A DNA stretch of 64,000 nucleotides from contig JACJWW010000004.1 in assembly GCA_020636935.1 (NCBI GenBank), positions 1 to 64,000 on the forward strand. Direction: 5' to 3'. The notes under the pieces are model-generated. The model had not been told where the DNA came from. It did not search any database and saw only the letters and a list, made by a program, of their open reading frames with translations. This DNA comes from Nocardioidaceae bacterium (GTDB lineage Bacteria > Actinomycetota > Actinomycetes > Propionibacteriales > Nocardioidaceae). Positions 24,660 to 32,585 of the stretch are shown in pieces (within the stretch, counting starts at the first letter, position 1; each line of letters opens with the position of its first letter). The position numbers were made by a program, and so were the translations under genes.

Positions 24660-25720
24660 CCACGTTCCCAAAAACTAGGTCCAACTGGTTCGGTGAAGTC
24701 GCTTTGCGCGACCAAATAGCCTTCTGAATCCAACTCGAGGGGTAGTTGGGGGAGTGCACGAGCAGCGGGCCCAAAGACGACCCGGCCGTTGTCAGCCAGG
24801 TCGAAGGTGGACTGGTGACATGGGCACAGCAGGTGATGAGTTTGCTGTTCCCACAACGAGATCGGACAGCCGACGTGGGTGCAGATCTTCGAATAGCACA
24901 GGATCCCTTCAACCCCCCAGTTGTCGCGGTCCTTGGCGGCCTTGATGTCGTCAGGATTCATCCGCACCAAGATCACAGCGGCCTTGGCCTTCTCATTTTG
25001 GATTTCGCCGTGGGAGAGAACCGGGTGGCCGCCCTTTTCGCGGTAGTTCTCACCCTCGGTGTTTTCGAAGAAGATGCTGGGCTCAGCGTTGACCAGTTGG
25101 CCGACCTGCATGTCGGCGGGCTTGATCGGACGTCCATCGACATCTTGGACCACGCGCATTCCCTTCTTCCACACCGTGGTGCGGAGAAGGTTGACGTCGG
25201 GATTCTTGGCCAAGTCACGCAGCGACACGATGGCGGGCAGCCCCAGAAGTGCCACAGCGCCGATCATGGTGTTGCGGATCAGTGGGCGACGCGCCAATCC
25301 GGACTCTTCAAGCCCTTGCTGGAGCACGCCCACGGCCTCCTCGCGGTCTTCTTCAGTCGATGCGATGGCGTGGCGATATTCGACGATCTCGCGATCTGTC
25401 ATGAGCTTGCGAGCCCACTGGATGACGCCAACGCCGATACAGACCAAAGCCAGGCCAAGACTGACCCCCAAGGCCAGATGTGAAGCGCCCATGCCCAAGA
25501 AGGTGTCGATGTCTTCGCCAATGCTGAAACTGAAGTAGGCCACCACGAAGAGCACGGCGAAAACCATGGCTGCAATGAAGAAGGCAGCGACCTGGCGCTC
25601 AGCGCGACGCTCTGCGCTGGCATCGATATCGGTTGGGCGAGGGTGGTGCGGCTCGAGCCCAGGGTCAGCGATGGGCTCGGCCGGTACGAGTTCGGTGGAC
25701 GAGTCGTGTGATTCGGTCAT
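24656..25720 (-). CDS. qcrA: Cytochrome bc1 complex Rieske iron-sulfur subunit
   Basis: A 354-aa subunit that passes electrons from quinol to the cytochrome cc subunit. Three transmembrane helices (about residues 45-65, 80-105 and 150-168), the actinobacterial arrangement, precede the Rieske domain. The 2Fe-2S ligands are in CTHVGCPISLW (about 276-286) and LCPCHQSTFD (about 293-302). The ATG at 25720 overlaps the qcrC stop by four bases. The N-terminal 40 residues are Pro/Glu-rich and cytosolic. Rv2195 is the counterpart. Confidence 0.96.
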   Translation of the reverse strand: MTESHDSSTELVPAEPIADPGLEPHHPRPTDIDASAERRAERQVAAFFIAAMVFAVLFVVAYFSFSIGEDIDTFLGMGASHLALGVSLGLALVCIGVGVIQWARKLMTDREIVEYRHAIASTEEDREEAVGVLQQGLEESGLARRPLIRNTMIGAVALLGLPAIVSLRDLAKNPDVNLLRTTVWKKGMRVVQDVDGRPIKPADMQVGQLVNAEPSIFFENTEGENYREKGGHPVLSHGEIQNEKAKAAVILVRMNPDDIKAAKDRDNWGVEGILCYSKICTHVGCPISLWEQQTHHLLCPCHQSTFDLADNGRVVFGPAARALPQLPLELDSEGYLVAQSDFTEPVGPSFWERG

Positions 25721-26601
25721 GACTGCTTGTCCTTCTTGACGCGAGCGGTGTGGGCGGCAATCCAGATGGCGAAGGTGACCAGGATTCCAAGTGAAAGCCA
25801 GGCGAACAAGCCTTCGGAGACCGGCCCAAGACCACCGAGATTGAACCCGCCGTAGTTGGGGGTTCCGTTCTTGGCGTCTGTATTGGTCGTGTGCTTGATG
25901 TAGGCGATGACCTTTGCCTTGTCCTCAGACGACATCACCTCGTCGGTGAAGACCGGCATTTGCTGTGGACCGGTCAACATGGCCTCGTAGAGGTGGCGCT
26001 TTGAGACGCCCTTGAGCGTTGGCGCGAACCGCCCTTGTGGCAACGCGCCACCTGTACCAGCGAAGTTGTGACAGGCGGTGCAGTTGGTGCGGAAGAACTC
26101 TCCGCCCTCACTGATCGCCTTGGCTCGCTCATCTTCGGTGAGGTCTGCGGGGAGGGAATACTGCTCAGTCGTGGGCACGGCAGGGCCAGGGCCGAGTGAG
26201 GCCACGAATGCCGACAACTGCTCGATCTGCTCGTCGGTGTAGATGGGCTTCTTGCGAAGCGCTTGGGTGCCGGGCTGCACCATGGGCATCCGTCCGGTGC
26301 CCACCTGGAAGTCAACCGCAGCGGCACCCACGCCAACCAACGGAGGCCCGTATTGATTGCCGCGCTGGGTTTGAATGCCCTCACCGTTGATGCCGTGGCA
26401 CGAGGCGCACCCAACGAGGAACAGGGCTCGGCCCTTGGCGACGGCGTCGGCGTCATCAGCCTTCTTAGCTCCCTGTGCAGGGGAGAACATGGCGAACATG
26501 CCCCCGGCCAGGAGCAATCCCAAGACGATGACGGCCACACCGGAGAACCGGTTGCGCCTAGCCCGCGAGATGCGGGCAGTGATGCGAGAGGTCACGGACA
26601 C
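25717..26601 (-). CDS. qcrC: Cytochrome bc1 complex diheme cytochrome c subunit
   Basis: A 294-aa membrane-anchored diheme cytochrome c that hands electrons directly to the aa3 oxidase in the actinobacterial supercomplex, replacing soluble cytochrome c. N-terminal helix near residues 20-40, two heme c sites CASCHGINGEG (about 69) and CTACHNFAGTG (about 170), and a C-terminal anchor helix (about 265-285) with a basic stop. The GTG at 26601 has AAAGGA seven bases upstream, so it is preferred over in-frame starts that lie inside ctaE. Fourteen bases separate it from ctaE. Confidence 0.96.
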   Translation of the reverse strand: MSVTSRITARISRARRNRFSGVAVIVLGLLLAGGMFAMFSPAQGAKKADDADAVAKGRALFLVGCASCHGINGEGIQTQRGNQYGPPLVGVGAAAVDFQVGTGRMPMVQPGTQALRKKPIYTDEQIEQLSAFVASLGPGPAVPTTEQYSLPADLTEDERAKAISEGGEFFRTNCTACHNFAGTGGALPQGRFAPTLKGVSKRHLYEAMLTGPQQMPVFTDEVMSSEDKAKVIAYIKHTTNTDAKNGTPNYGGFNLGGLGPVSEGLFAWLSLGILVTFAIWIAAHTARVKKDKQS

Positions 26602-26615
26602 GCTCGAATCCTTTG

Positions 26616-27254
26616 CTATTTGATGAGGTAAACGGCAGCGAACAGGGCAATCCAAACAACGTCAACGAAGTGCCAATAGTAGGACACCACGATGGCGCTC
26701 ACTTCTTGCTCATAAGTCCAGCGTTTCGCGACATAGGTGCGACCCAGGACGAATAGGAAGGCAATCAACCCGCCAATGACGTGGATGCCGTGGAAGCCCG
26801 TGGCGAGATAGAACAGGGTGCCGTAGGCACTTGAGGGAATCGTCAGGCCTTCGTGGATGAGGTGCACGTATTCGTAGGCCTGGCCGCCGATGAAGATCGA
26901 GCCCATGATGAAAGTCAGGATGAACCACTCGCGAAGGCCCCATTTACCGATCGCCAAGATGCTGCCTTGGCGCTTGACAATCCCCTTCTCGGCTGCGAAG
27001 ACACCCATCTGACAGGTGAAAGATGAGGCAACCAGGATGAGCGTATTGATGGAGGAGAAGCGCACATCGAGCAGTGGGGTCTCCTGGGCCCACAAGTCTG
27101 GACTCACTGCACGGACGGTGAAGTAGGCGGCAAAGAGGGCTGCGAAGAACATGAGTTCACTGGACAGCCACACAATGGTGCCTACTGCGACCATGCTTGG
27201 TCGATCGTGATTGCCTTGCAATCGGGACGCGGGAACAGCTGCTGCATTAGCCAC
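26616..27254 (-). CDS. ctaE: Cytochrome c oxidase subunit III
   Basis: A subunit of about 212 aa with five transmembrane helices of the cytochrome oxidase III fold. Recognisable parts: WLSSELMFFAALFAAYF (about residues 28-44) with the conserved Glu, and GFHGIHVIGGLIAF (about 143-156). First gene of ctaE-qcrC-qcrA-qcrB, an order conserved in actinobacteria. Two starts are possible: an ATG at 27263 and a GTG at 27254. TAATGT (27260-27265, minus strand) overlaps the first, leaving the GTG as a leaderless start five bases downstream. Confidence 0.93.
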   Translation of the reverse strand: MANAAAVPASRLQGNHDRPSMVAVGTIVWLSSELMFFAALFAAYFTVRAVSPDLWAQETPLLDVRFSSINTLILVASSFTCQMGVFAAEKGIVKRQGSILAIGKWGLREWFILTFIMGSIFIGGQAYEYVHLIHEGLTIPSSAYGTLFYLATGFHGIHVIGGLIAFLFVLGRTYVAKRWTYEQEVSAIVVSYYWHFVDVVWIALFAAVYLIK

Positions 27255-27318
27255 GAGGCACATTATGGCCGACCGGAGCCGATGTGGGTACCCGACCCCC
27301 CTGTGTTTGTTGAGGCGC

Positions 27319-27324
27319 TACGAT
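27319..27324 (+). promoter_or_regulatory. -10 box of the receiver-like gene (leaderless)
   Basis: TACGAT ends six bases before the GTG at 27331. Confidence 0.45.
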
Positions 27325-27330
27325 CCGAGT

Positions 27331-27780
27331 GTGACTGATCAGACCAAATCCGACGTATTCGGTGGTCCCGACCACGGACCGAACAAGTCGCTTCGAGTAC
27401 TCGTCTACAGCGATGACGTTGACGTGCGCCAGCAGGTGATCCTGGCTTTGGGCAAGCGCCTGCACCCGGACCTCCCTGATCTGGAGTATGTGGAGGTAGC
27501 CACTGAGCCGGTCGTTATCCAACAGATGGACGCCGGAAATATCGCCCTCGCCATCCTCGATGGTGAAGCCGTGCCGGCAGGCGGAATGGGGATCGCTCGG
27601 CAATTGAAGGATGAAATCTTTCACTGTCCGCCGATCTTGGTGCTGACGGGGCGAGTGCAAGATAATTGGTTGGCGACTTGGTCACGAGCCGAGGCTGCGG
27701 TCAATCACCCGATCGATCCAATGGTCTTGGCGAAGACGGCTTTGGACCTCTTGGCTGTGCAGCCAGCGGGGCAATCCTGA
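27331..27780 (+). CDS. Stand-alone receiver-like protein, degenerate
   Basis: A 149-aa protein with a CheY-like receiver domain and no output domain. After a 20-residue tail come the acidic pair in LVYSDDVDV, a possible phosphoacceptor Asp in ALAILDGEA, and the Thr in ILVLTGR. The conserved Lys that normally precedes Pro is missing: the segment reads AVNHPIDP. This suggests a receiver that is not controlled by ordinary phosphorylation. It sits between divergent ctaE and trpD in the same direction as trpD. The GTG at 27331 is supported by a leaderless -10 box; upstream in-frame codons overlap ctaE. Confidence 0.75.
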   Translation: MTDQTKSDVFGGPDHGPNKSLRVLVYSDDVDVRQQVILALGKRLHPDLPDLEYVEVATEPVVIQQMDAGNIALAILDGEAVPAGGMGIARQLKDEIFHCPPILVLTGRVQDNWLATWSRAEAAVNHPIDPMVLAKTALDLLAVQPAGQS

Positions 27781-27818
27781 AACGGTGTGTACGGATCCTT
27801 CGGCGAGAACTCTCTTGA

Positions 27819-28874
27819 ATGGTGACAACGGTGCCTGAAAGTACTTTGGGTTGGCCAGATGTCTTGACGGTACTGGTGCGTGGCGAGGATCTCGATGCGA
27901 CCAAGACCGAATGGGCGATGGGTGAGATCCTCAGTGGGAATGCCACATCGGCCCAGATCGCCGGATTTGCCGTGGGACTTCGAGCCAAGGGCGAGACCAT
28001 CGCTGAAGTCGAAGGACTCGTCAATGCCATGTATGAGGCGGCCAACCCGCTGCAAATTCCAGGCCGACTGCTCGACATTGTCGGTACGGGCGGAGATCGC
28101 TCATTTTCGGTGAACGTGTCCACGATGTCTGCCATCGTGGCTGCCGGTGCAGGTGCTCGCGTTGTCAAGCATGGCAATCGCTCGGCCTCATCAAAGGCAG
28201 GGACTGCTGATGTGCTGGAAGAGCTTGGAGTTCGCTTGGATCTCAATCCCAGACAGGTCGCTGACCTGGCAACACACGTGGGGATTACCTTCTGTTTCGC
28301 CGCGGCCTTCCATCCTGCTCTGCGCCATGCTGCCCGTGCTCGAAGTCAACTTGGGATCGCGACGACATTCAACTTCCTAGGCCCATTGGCTAACCCCGCC
28401 AAACCGCACGCTCAAGCAATCGGATGCGCCGACCCCAAGATGTTGTCCATCCTGGCTGGAGTCTTCGCCAGTCGCGGGGTTGATGCGTTGGTCTTCCGCG
28501 GTGACGATGGTCTGGACGAGCTGACCACAACGACCACATCGACGGTGTACGCCGTGCACCATGGCGAGATTGAGGTGTTCACCTTGGATGCTGCGGATTT
28601 GGGGCTACCTCGGAGCACGCCCCAAGATCTGCGCGGTGGTGACGTCCAGCACAATGCCGCAGTTGTCCGAGCTGTGCTCGAAGGAGAGTCAGGTGCCGTG
28701 CGTGACGCCGTACTGCTTAACGCAGGCGCTGCTCTCGCGGTGTACGAACAGTCTGAACACTCATGGCCTGATCGGATCAGGACCGGCATGGAGCTGGCAG
28801 CTGCTGCCATTGACTCAGGTGCCGCAAAGACCAAACTCGACCAGTGGGTAGAGGCCAGCGCGGCCCTGGACTAG
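27819..28874 (+). CDS. trpD: Anthranilate phosphoribosyltransferase
   Basis: A 351-aa enzyme that joins anthranilate to PRPP in tryptophan synthesis. Diagnostic motifs: DIVGTGGDRSFSVNVST (about residues 86-102), the PRPP-binding KHGNRSASSKAGTAD (about 118-132), and the acidic pair FRGDDGLDELT (about 226-236). It is solitary, without other trp genes, and next to the ctaE operon exactly as Rv2192c is in M. tuberculosis. Start ATG at 27819 lies 38 bases after the receiver-like gene, so cotranscription is possible. Confidence 0.96.
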   Translation: MVTTVPESTLGWPDVLTVLVRGEDLDATKTEWAMGEILSGNATSAQIAGFAVGLRAKGETIAEVEGLVNAMYEAANPLQIPGRLLDIVGTGGDRSFSVNVSTMSAIVAAGAGARVVKHGNRSASSKAGTADVLEELGVRLDLNPRQVADLATHVGITFCFAAAFHPALRHAARARSQLGIATTFNFLGPLANPAKPHAQAIGCADPKMLSILAGVFASRGVDALVFRGDDGLDELTTTTTSTVYAVHHGEIEVFTLDAADLGLPRSTPQDLRGGDVQHNAAVVRAVLEGESGAVRDAVLLNAGAALAVYEQSEHSWPDRIRTGMELAAAAIDSGAAKTKLDQWVEASAALD

Positions 28875-28909
28875 CGGGTTGAGCGGTCGGCCCAGCCAAG
28901 GCGAAGGTG

Positions 28910-29188
28910 TTAGTCCAAGCCCAAACTGAATGCGGTCTCGAGGTCATGTTGGCTGTAGGCCCGAAAGGCGATGTGAGTCTCGGTCTCAGTCACACCGGGG
29001 ACTTTGTTGATTGCGTCGGCCACGACATCACTGATCTCCTCATGGGTGCGGACTCTCACCATGGCGACCAGGTCGATTTGCCCGGTCACTGAGTAGACCT
29101 CGCTGACGCCATCAAGAGCGGCCAAGGTCTCGGCCACCTCAGGGATCTTGTCCACAGCAGTCTTCACGAACACAATTGCAGTGATCAT
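28910..29188 (-). CDS. Lrp/AsnC ligand-binding (RAM) domain protein
   Basis: A 92-aa protein consisting only of the RAM effector domain of the Lrp/AsnC family, with no helix-turn-helix. The betaalphabeta pattern is plain: AIVFVKTAVDKIPEVAETLA, then GVSEVYSVTGQIDLVAMVRV, and a C-terminal TETHIAFRAYS. Such stand-alone domains bind amino acids and oligomerise; a regulatory target is unknown. Leaderless ATG at 29188 (TAACGT six bases upstream). Convergent with trpD, 35 bases apart, which makes an amino-acid-sensing link tempting but unproven. Confidence 0.88.
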   Translation of the reverse strand: MITAIVFVKTAVDKIPEVAETLAALDGVSEVYSVTGQIDLVAMVRVRTHEEISDVVADAINKVPGVTETETHIAFRAYSQHDLETAFSLGLD

Positions 29189-29194
29189 GCCGCA

Positions 29195-29200
29195 ACGTTA
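29195..29200 (-). promoter_or_regulatory. -10 box of the Lrp-like gene (leaderless)
   Basis: Minus-strand TAACGT ends six bases before ATG 29188. Confidence 0.45.
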
Positions 29201-29233
29201 GTCGATCGGCCATGCCTGCTCATCGCGGAGTTT

Positions 29234-30940
29234 CTAGAAGCCAGCCACAAGGTGCTTTGAGTGCTCGATGGCGTCATATTCGGCGCTCCAACGCCCTGCT
29301 CCGTCGACAGGACACACCCAAGCGCCGTTGGTGCGCACCATCCGGACCCCTGGCTCAGCAAGCCATCTTGCAATCAACTCGGACTCTTCGGGGCTGGCCA
29401 TCAGGGTGGGGCCAGGTCCGGGGATGACTGTTTCGGAGCTGTTACAGAGCTCATTGACGAAGTCTTGTGACGGTCGAGTTGGCGGCATCACGCCCGCTGC
29501 TACCAGGCGGCCATAACGGATGACGTGGACCGTCCAGTGGCCGGTTTCGCCTTTGTGAGCGGCCACGAGTTCGGGGCAGGACGTCAGGGCGCTCAGTCGT
29601 TGACTCCGTGCGGAGAATCGCACGAAAGCTGATAGTCGATCACGTTGGATAGCGGCTTCTTCATATCTGGTCTCTTTGGCGAGTAGAGACATTCGCTCCT
29701 GAGCCCGATTGATCAATGGTGCGGGGGAGGCGCGGAGACTCACTCGGAGTCGTTCTACCTCAGCGGCATACTCCGCATGGGTAGTGCTGGCATTGCATGG
29801 CGACAAACAGCGGCCCAACTCACTGAGAATGCATGGGTTGCGATCTGGCTGCTGCCCGAAGCGGTCCTTGCACTGTCGAATCCGAAAGGTGTCGTGCAAT
29901 GCCTCGAGACATTTGTCAGCTTGTGAGCGCTTCGTGAATGGGCCGAAATAGTCAGCATCGTCATCGAGGATTGACCTGACTACGCTCAGGCGAGGCCAAG
30001 CCTCCTTGGTGATCTTCAGCCAATGGACCTTGTTTGGATAACGGCTGCGGCGGTTGTATGGCGGAGTATGCGCTGCGATGAGTCGGATCTCGCGAACGCT
30101 GGCCTCGAGTGGACTGGCGCAGACGACGGCATCCACCCGCTCAGCCAATGAGACCATTTCGCCGATCCGGCTGCGCTTTTCAGAGCTGGTGAAATAGGAG
30201 CGAACTCGCTTGCGAAGGTCGCGTGAGGTGCCGACGTAGAGGACTCTGTCGGAGGCGTCCTTGAACAAGTAGACACCTGGGGCGTGGGGGAGTTGCTCGG
30301 CCAGATGGCGCTTGCGTCGGACAGTTGGGCTGACTCGCGAGGAGAAGACCTTCAACTCCTCGAGGGTGTGTACGCCTTGGTTGCCCACCCTGCCGATCAG
30401 TGCGTGGAGGACATCCACGGTGGCGCGCGCGTCAGCCAAAGCCCTGTGACTAGGGCTGGTGGCCGCGTCGAAGAGGGCTGCCAAAGTGGCGAGCTTGCAG
30501 TTGGGGGCTTCATCTCGGCTCACGAGTTGCCGGGCCAGGCGGGCGGTGTCGATGACCTCGAATGAGGGCCAACGATCTTGGGCAAAATGCTTCAGGAAGC
30601 CGATGTCGAAGGGGGCATTGTGTGCGACGAGGACACACCCGTGCGCGAACTCCAAGAATGCAGGGATGACGCCATCGATGGTGGGGGCTTCACAGACCAT
30701 TTCGTTTGTGATGCCGGTCAGCCCAGTAATGAAGGCGGGTACTTGGCTTTGAGGGTTGACCAGAGTCTGGAACTCTGCGAGGACCTCGCCGCCGCGCACC
30801 TTTACCGCCCCGACTTCGGTGATCATGGCGCCCTTGCTTGCAGACCCCCCTGTCGTCTCCAAGTCGACCACCACGAAAGTGATGTCGTGTAGGGACTGGC
30901 CCAACTCCTCGAAAGTCATTTGGGTATCCCACTGCTGCAT
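29234..30940 (-). CDS. DEDD exonuclease fused to UvrC-like GIY-YIG nuclease region
   Basis: A 568-aa protein conserved in actinobacteria (Rv2191 counterpart). Residues about 18-185 form a DnaQ-like 3'-5' exonuclease: VVDLETTGG (ExoI acidic pair), HNAPFDIGFL (ExoII) and HRALADARATVD (ExoIII). Residues about 215-300 form a GIY-YIG domain as in UvrC: APGVYLFKDASDRVLYVGTS with a conserved Arg in LRKRVRSYF. A Cys-containing segment (CILSELGRCLSPC, about 378-390) and a UvrB-contact-like helix follow. The RNase-H half of UvrC is absent. Probably DNA repair. TAGCTT seven bases before the ATG at 30940 supports that start over 30919. Confidence 0.9.
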   Translation of the reverse strand: MQQWDTQMTFEELGQSLHDITFVVVDLETTGGSASKGAMITEVGAVKVRGGEVLAEFQTLVNPQSQVPAFITGLTGITNEMVCEAPTIDGVIPAFLEFAHGCVLVAHNAPFDIGFLKHFAQDRWPSFEVIDTARLARQLVSRDEAPNCKLATLAALFDAATSPSHRALADARATVDVLHALIGRVGNQGVHTLEELKVFSSRVSPTVRRKRHLAEQLPHAPGVYLFKDASDRVLYVGTSRDLRKRVRSYFTSSEKRSRIGEMVSLAERVDAVVCASPLEASVREIRLIAAHTPPYNRRSRYPNKVHWLKITKEAWPRLSVVRSILDDDADYFGPFTKRSQADKCLEALHDTFRIRQCKDRFGQQPDRNPCILSELGRCLSPCNASTTHAEYAAEVERLRVSLRASPAPLINRAQERMSLLAKETRYEEAAIQRDRLSAFVRFSARSQRLSALTSCPELVAAHKGETGHWTVHVIRYGRLVAAGVMPPTRPSQDFVNELCNSSETVIPGPGPTLMASPEESELIARWLAEPGVRMVRTNGAWVCPVDGAGRWSAEYDAIEHSKHLVAGF

Positions 30941-30947
30941 GCACTCG

Positions 30948-30953
30948 AAGCTA
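30948..30953 (-). promoter_or_regulatory. -10 box of the exonuclease/GIY-YIG gene (leaderless)
   Basis: Minus-strand TAGCTT ends seven bases before ATG 30940. Confidence 0.45.
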
Positions 30954-31059
30954 GCTCACGGCGCCGACAGTTTGCTGCCTCTAGACAGCATCGAGCCGTA
31001 GTTGTCGGTGGCATCTGATCGACTGACCGATAGATGACTGACTACCGATTGAGGAAGCC

Positions 31060-31272
31060 ATGAATGACTCTTTGCTCATTGACTGTGACAACTGCTTGGC
31101 TCGAGGCCCCGGATGTGGTGACTGCGTCGTGACCGCCTTGCTGGGCCCCATGGATGACCTGTGCCTAGATCAAGACGATCAGACCGCCCTCGCAGTGCTT
31201 GCCGACACCGGATTGGTGCCACCGTTGCGTCTAGTGACGCCTGTTGATTCACGATTCATTGAGTCAGCCTGA
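31060..31272 (+). CDS. Small Cys-rich conserved protein (probable zinc-binding)
   Basis: A 70-aa protein with four clustered cysteines near its N-terminus, CDNCLARGPGCGDCVV (about residues 9-24), arranged CxxC and CxxC, suggesting zinc binding. A second half with DDQTALAVLADTGLVPPLRL is conserved in short actinobacterial proteins found upstream of NlpC/P60 hydrolase genes. Function unknown. A TGAGGAAG ribosome site lies five bases before the ATG. It is followed by a 310-base non-coding region holding a riboswitch. Confidence 0.7.
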   Translation: MNDSLLIDCDNCLARGPGCGDCVVTALLGPMDDLCLDQDDQTALAVLADTGLVPPLRLVTPVDSRFIESA

Positions 31273-31323
31273 TCGGTATACGACATGGTGGTCCAGAACA
31301 CATGTCCACAGGCCCATGGATCT

Positions 31324-31353
31324 TTGGTCTGATTGGGATGGATGTTCTATCGT
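31324..31353 (+). promoter_or_regulatory. Candidate promoter for the riboswitch/NlpC-P60 transcript
   Basis: TTGGTC (31324-31329), 18 bases, TATCGT (31348-31353). A transcript from about 31360 would contain the whole riboswitch. Assigned by eye. Confidence 0.4.
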
Positions 31354-31361
31354 TGATATTC

Positions 31362-31556
31362 GGCTCTTGGCCCAGTTGATCGACCGGATTAACCCAAGAG
31401 CCACGCTCAATCCGAGTTGTGTAGGTGCCTGCCAACTTGGAGCCGGGGAACCAATCTTCATGGGGTGAATCCGGCCTGAGTCAGCCATTGATCGTGGCCG
31501 GAACAGGTTGGTAGGACGTCTTTGGGTCCGAATCCGTCAGCTCACCTGGTCGGCGT
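31362..31556 (+). ncRNA. c-di-AMP riboswitch (ydaO/yuaA type)
   Basis: The core (31403-31556) carries the hallmarks of the ydaO family: CGCTCAATCC near the 5' end, GGGGAACCA (31445-31453), GGGGTGAATCC (31462-31472), and the highly conserved GAATCCGTCAGCTCACCT (31530-31547). The ends ACGC (31403) and GCGT (31553) can close the outer stem. A separate 9-bp hairpin, GGCTCTTGG/CCAAGAGCC (31362-31370 with 31394-31402), directly precedes the core. It lies in the leader of the NlpC/P60 hydrolase gene; in actinobacteria this class controls cell-wall hydrolase genes, being off when c-di-AMP is high. The mechanism here (transcriptional or translational) is not clear. Confidence 0.92.
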
Positions 31557-31582
31557 CTAGACAAAGAGGAGACCGTCCGCTC

Positions 31583-32581
31583 GTGACCGACGGCCGGAAG
31601 ACCAAGACAAGCGCGCTGGTGGCTATTGCCCTGGCGGCGCTATTGGGTGTGCTTGCCCTTGCCTATCCAGCAGTGGCAGACAAGACGAAGGAACCTGACC
31701 TCAACACGGTCAAGGCGCAATTCGAACGCCTGAGTCAAGAGGCGGAGGCCGCCTCCGAACGGGCCAACGATGCCAAGACTTATATCGCCAACTCTCAAGC
31801 TCGCTTGGCAGCCCTAAACACCGATCTGCAAAAGCAGCAGGACTTGGTTGGTGGAATGCGCCAGAAGATCGCCACGATTGTGGTTGAGCAATATCAGACA
31901 CACACACTGGCTACTGCTTCGCAGTTGGTGCTGTCGGCTGATCCTGACCATTTCATCGACAATCTCAATGCGGTCAGCTCAAGCAATGACATGCGTTCTG
32001 TGGTGCTGGATGACTACAACACGCAACTGCGCCGACTGGAGTTGCGCAAGGAAGCAGTTCAAGACGAGAACGCCAGCTTGAAGGCCCTTGAGCGTGATCT
32101 TGTGACGGCGCAGAAGCAGACCCAGGCCAAGGCTGATGAGGTCAAGAAGATCGTTGACAAACTGGAGCGGGCGGAGTTGGCCAAGTTGGTTGGCGCAGCA
32201 TACGGCGGCCCAATGCCAGCCGTGCCGACCAGCGAGCGCGCAGCAATGGCAATCAAGTTCGCGATGGCTCAGGTAGGCAAGTCCTATGTCTATGGTGCTG
32301 CTGGTCCGAGCGCCTTCGACTGCTCGGGGCTCACCATGCGTGCTTGGGGTACTTCAGGGGTCGGCCTGCCGCACAGTTCCAAGGCCCAGTTCGCTACGGG
32401 CACCAAGATTTCAGAAGCGCAACTGCAGCCTGGAGATCTCGTCTTCTACTACACCCCGATCAGCCACGTCGGCATGTACATCGGCAATGGCAAGATCGTG
32501 AATGCGCAGAATCCATCGGCAGGAGTGCGTGTCACTGATCTGCATGCGATGCCGTATGTCGGTGCGGTTCGGCCCGGCTGA
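31583..32581 (+). CDS. NlpC/P60 peptidoglycan endopeptidase (RipC-like)
   Basis: A 332-aa exported hydrolase cutting peptidoglycan stem peptides. N-terminal signal sequence (KTKTSALVAIALAALLG, cleavage near residue 33), a long coiled coil (about 45-215) of Glu/Ala/Gln heptads as in RipC, which is activated by FtsEX, then the NlpC/P60 domain (about 222-332). The catalytic Cys is in SAFDCSGLTMRAW, the His in ISHVGMYIGNG, and the third polar residue in KIVNAQNP. The GTG at 31583 lies 11 bases after GAGGAG. Controlled by the c-di-AMP riboswitch in its leader. Rv2190c is the counterpart. Confidence 0.94.
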   Translation: MTDGRKTKTSALVAIALAALLGVLALAYPAVADKTKEPDLNTVKAQFERLSQEAEAASERANDAKTYIANSQARLAALNTDLQKQQDLVGGMRQKIATIVVEQYQTHTLATASQLVLSADPDHFIDNLNAVSSSNDMRSVVLDDYNTQLRRLELRKEAVQDENASLKALERDLVTAQKQTQAKADEVKKIVDKLERAELAKLVGAAYGGPMPAVPTSERAAMAIKFAMAQVGKSYVYGAAGPSAFDCSGLTMRAWGTSGVGLPHSSKAQFATGTKISEAQLQPGDLVFYYTPISHVGMYIGNGKIVNAQNPSAGVRVTDLHAMPYVGAVRPG

Positions 32582-32585
32582 TTCC

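Noticed and set aside
31244..31468. Short open frames upstream of the NlpC/P60 gene on both strands
   Set aside because: They cover the riboswitch, whose conserved bases explain the sequence better.
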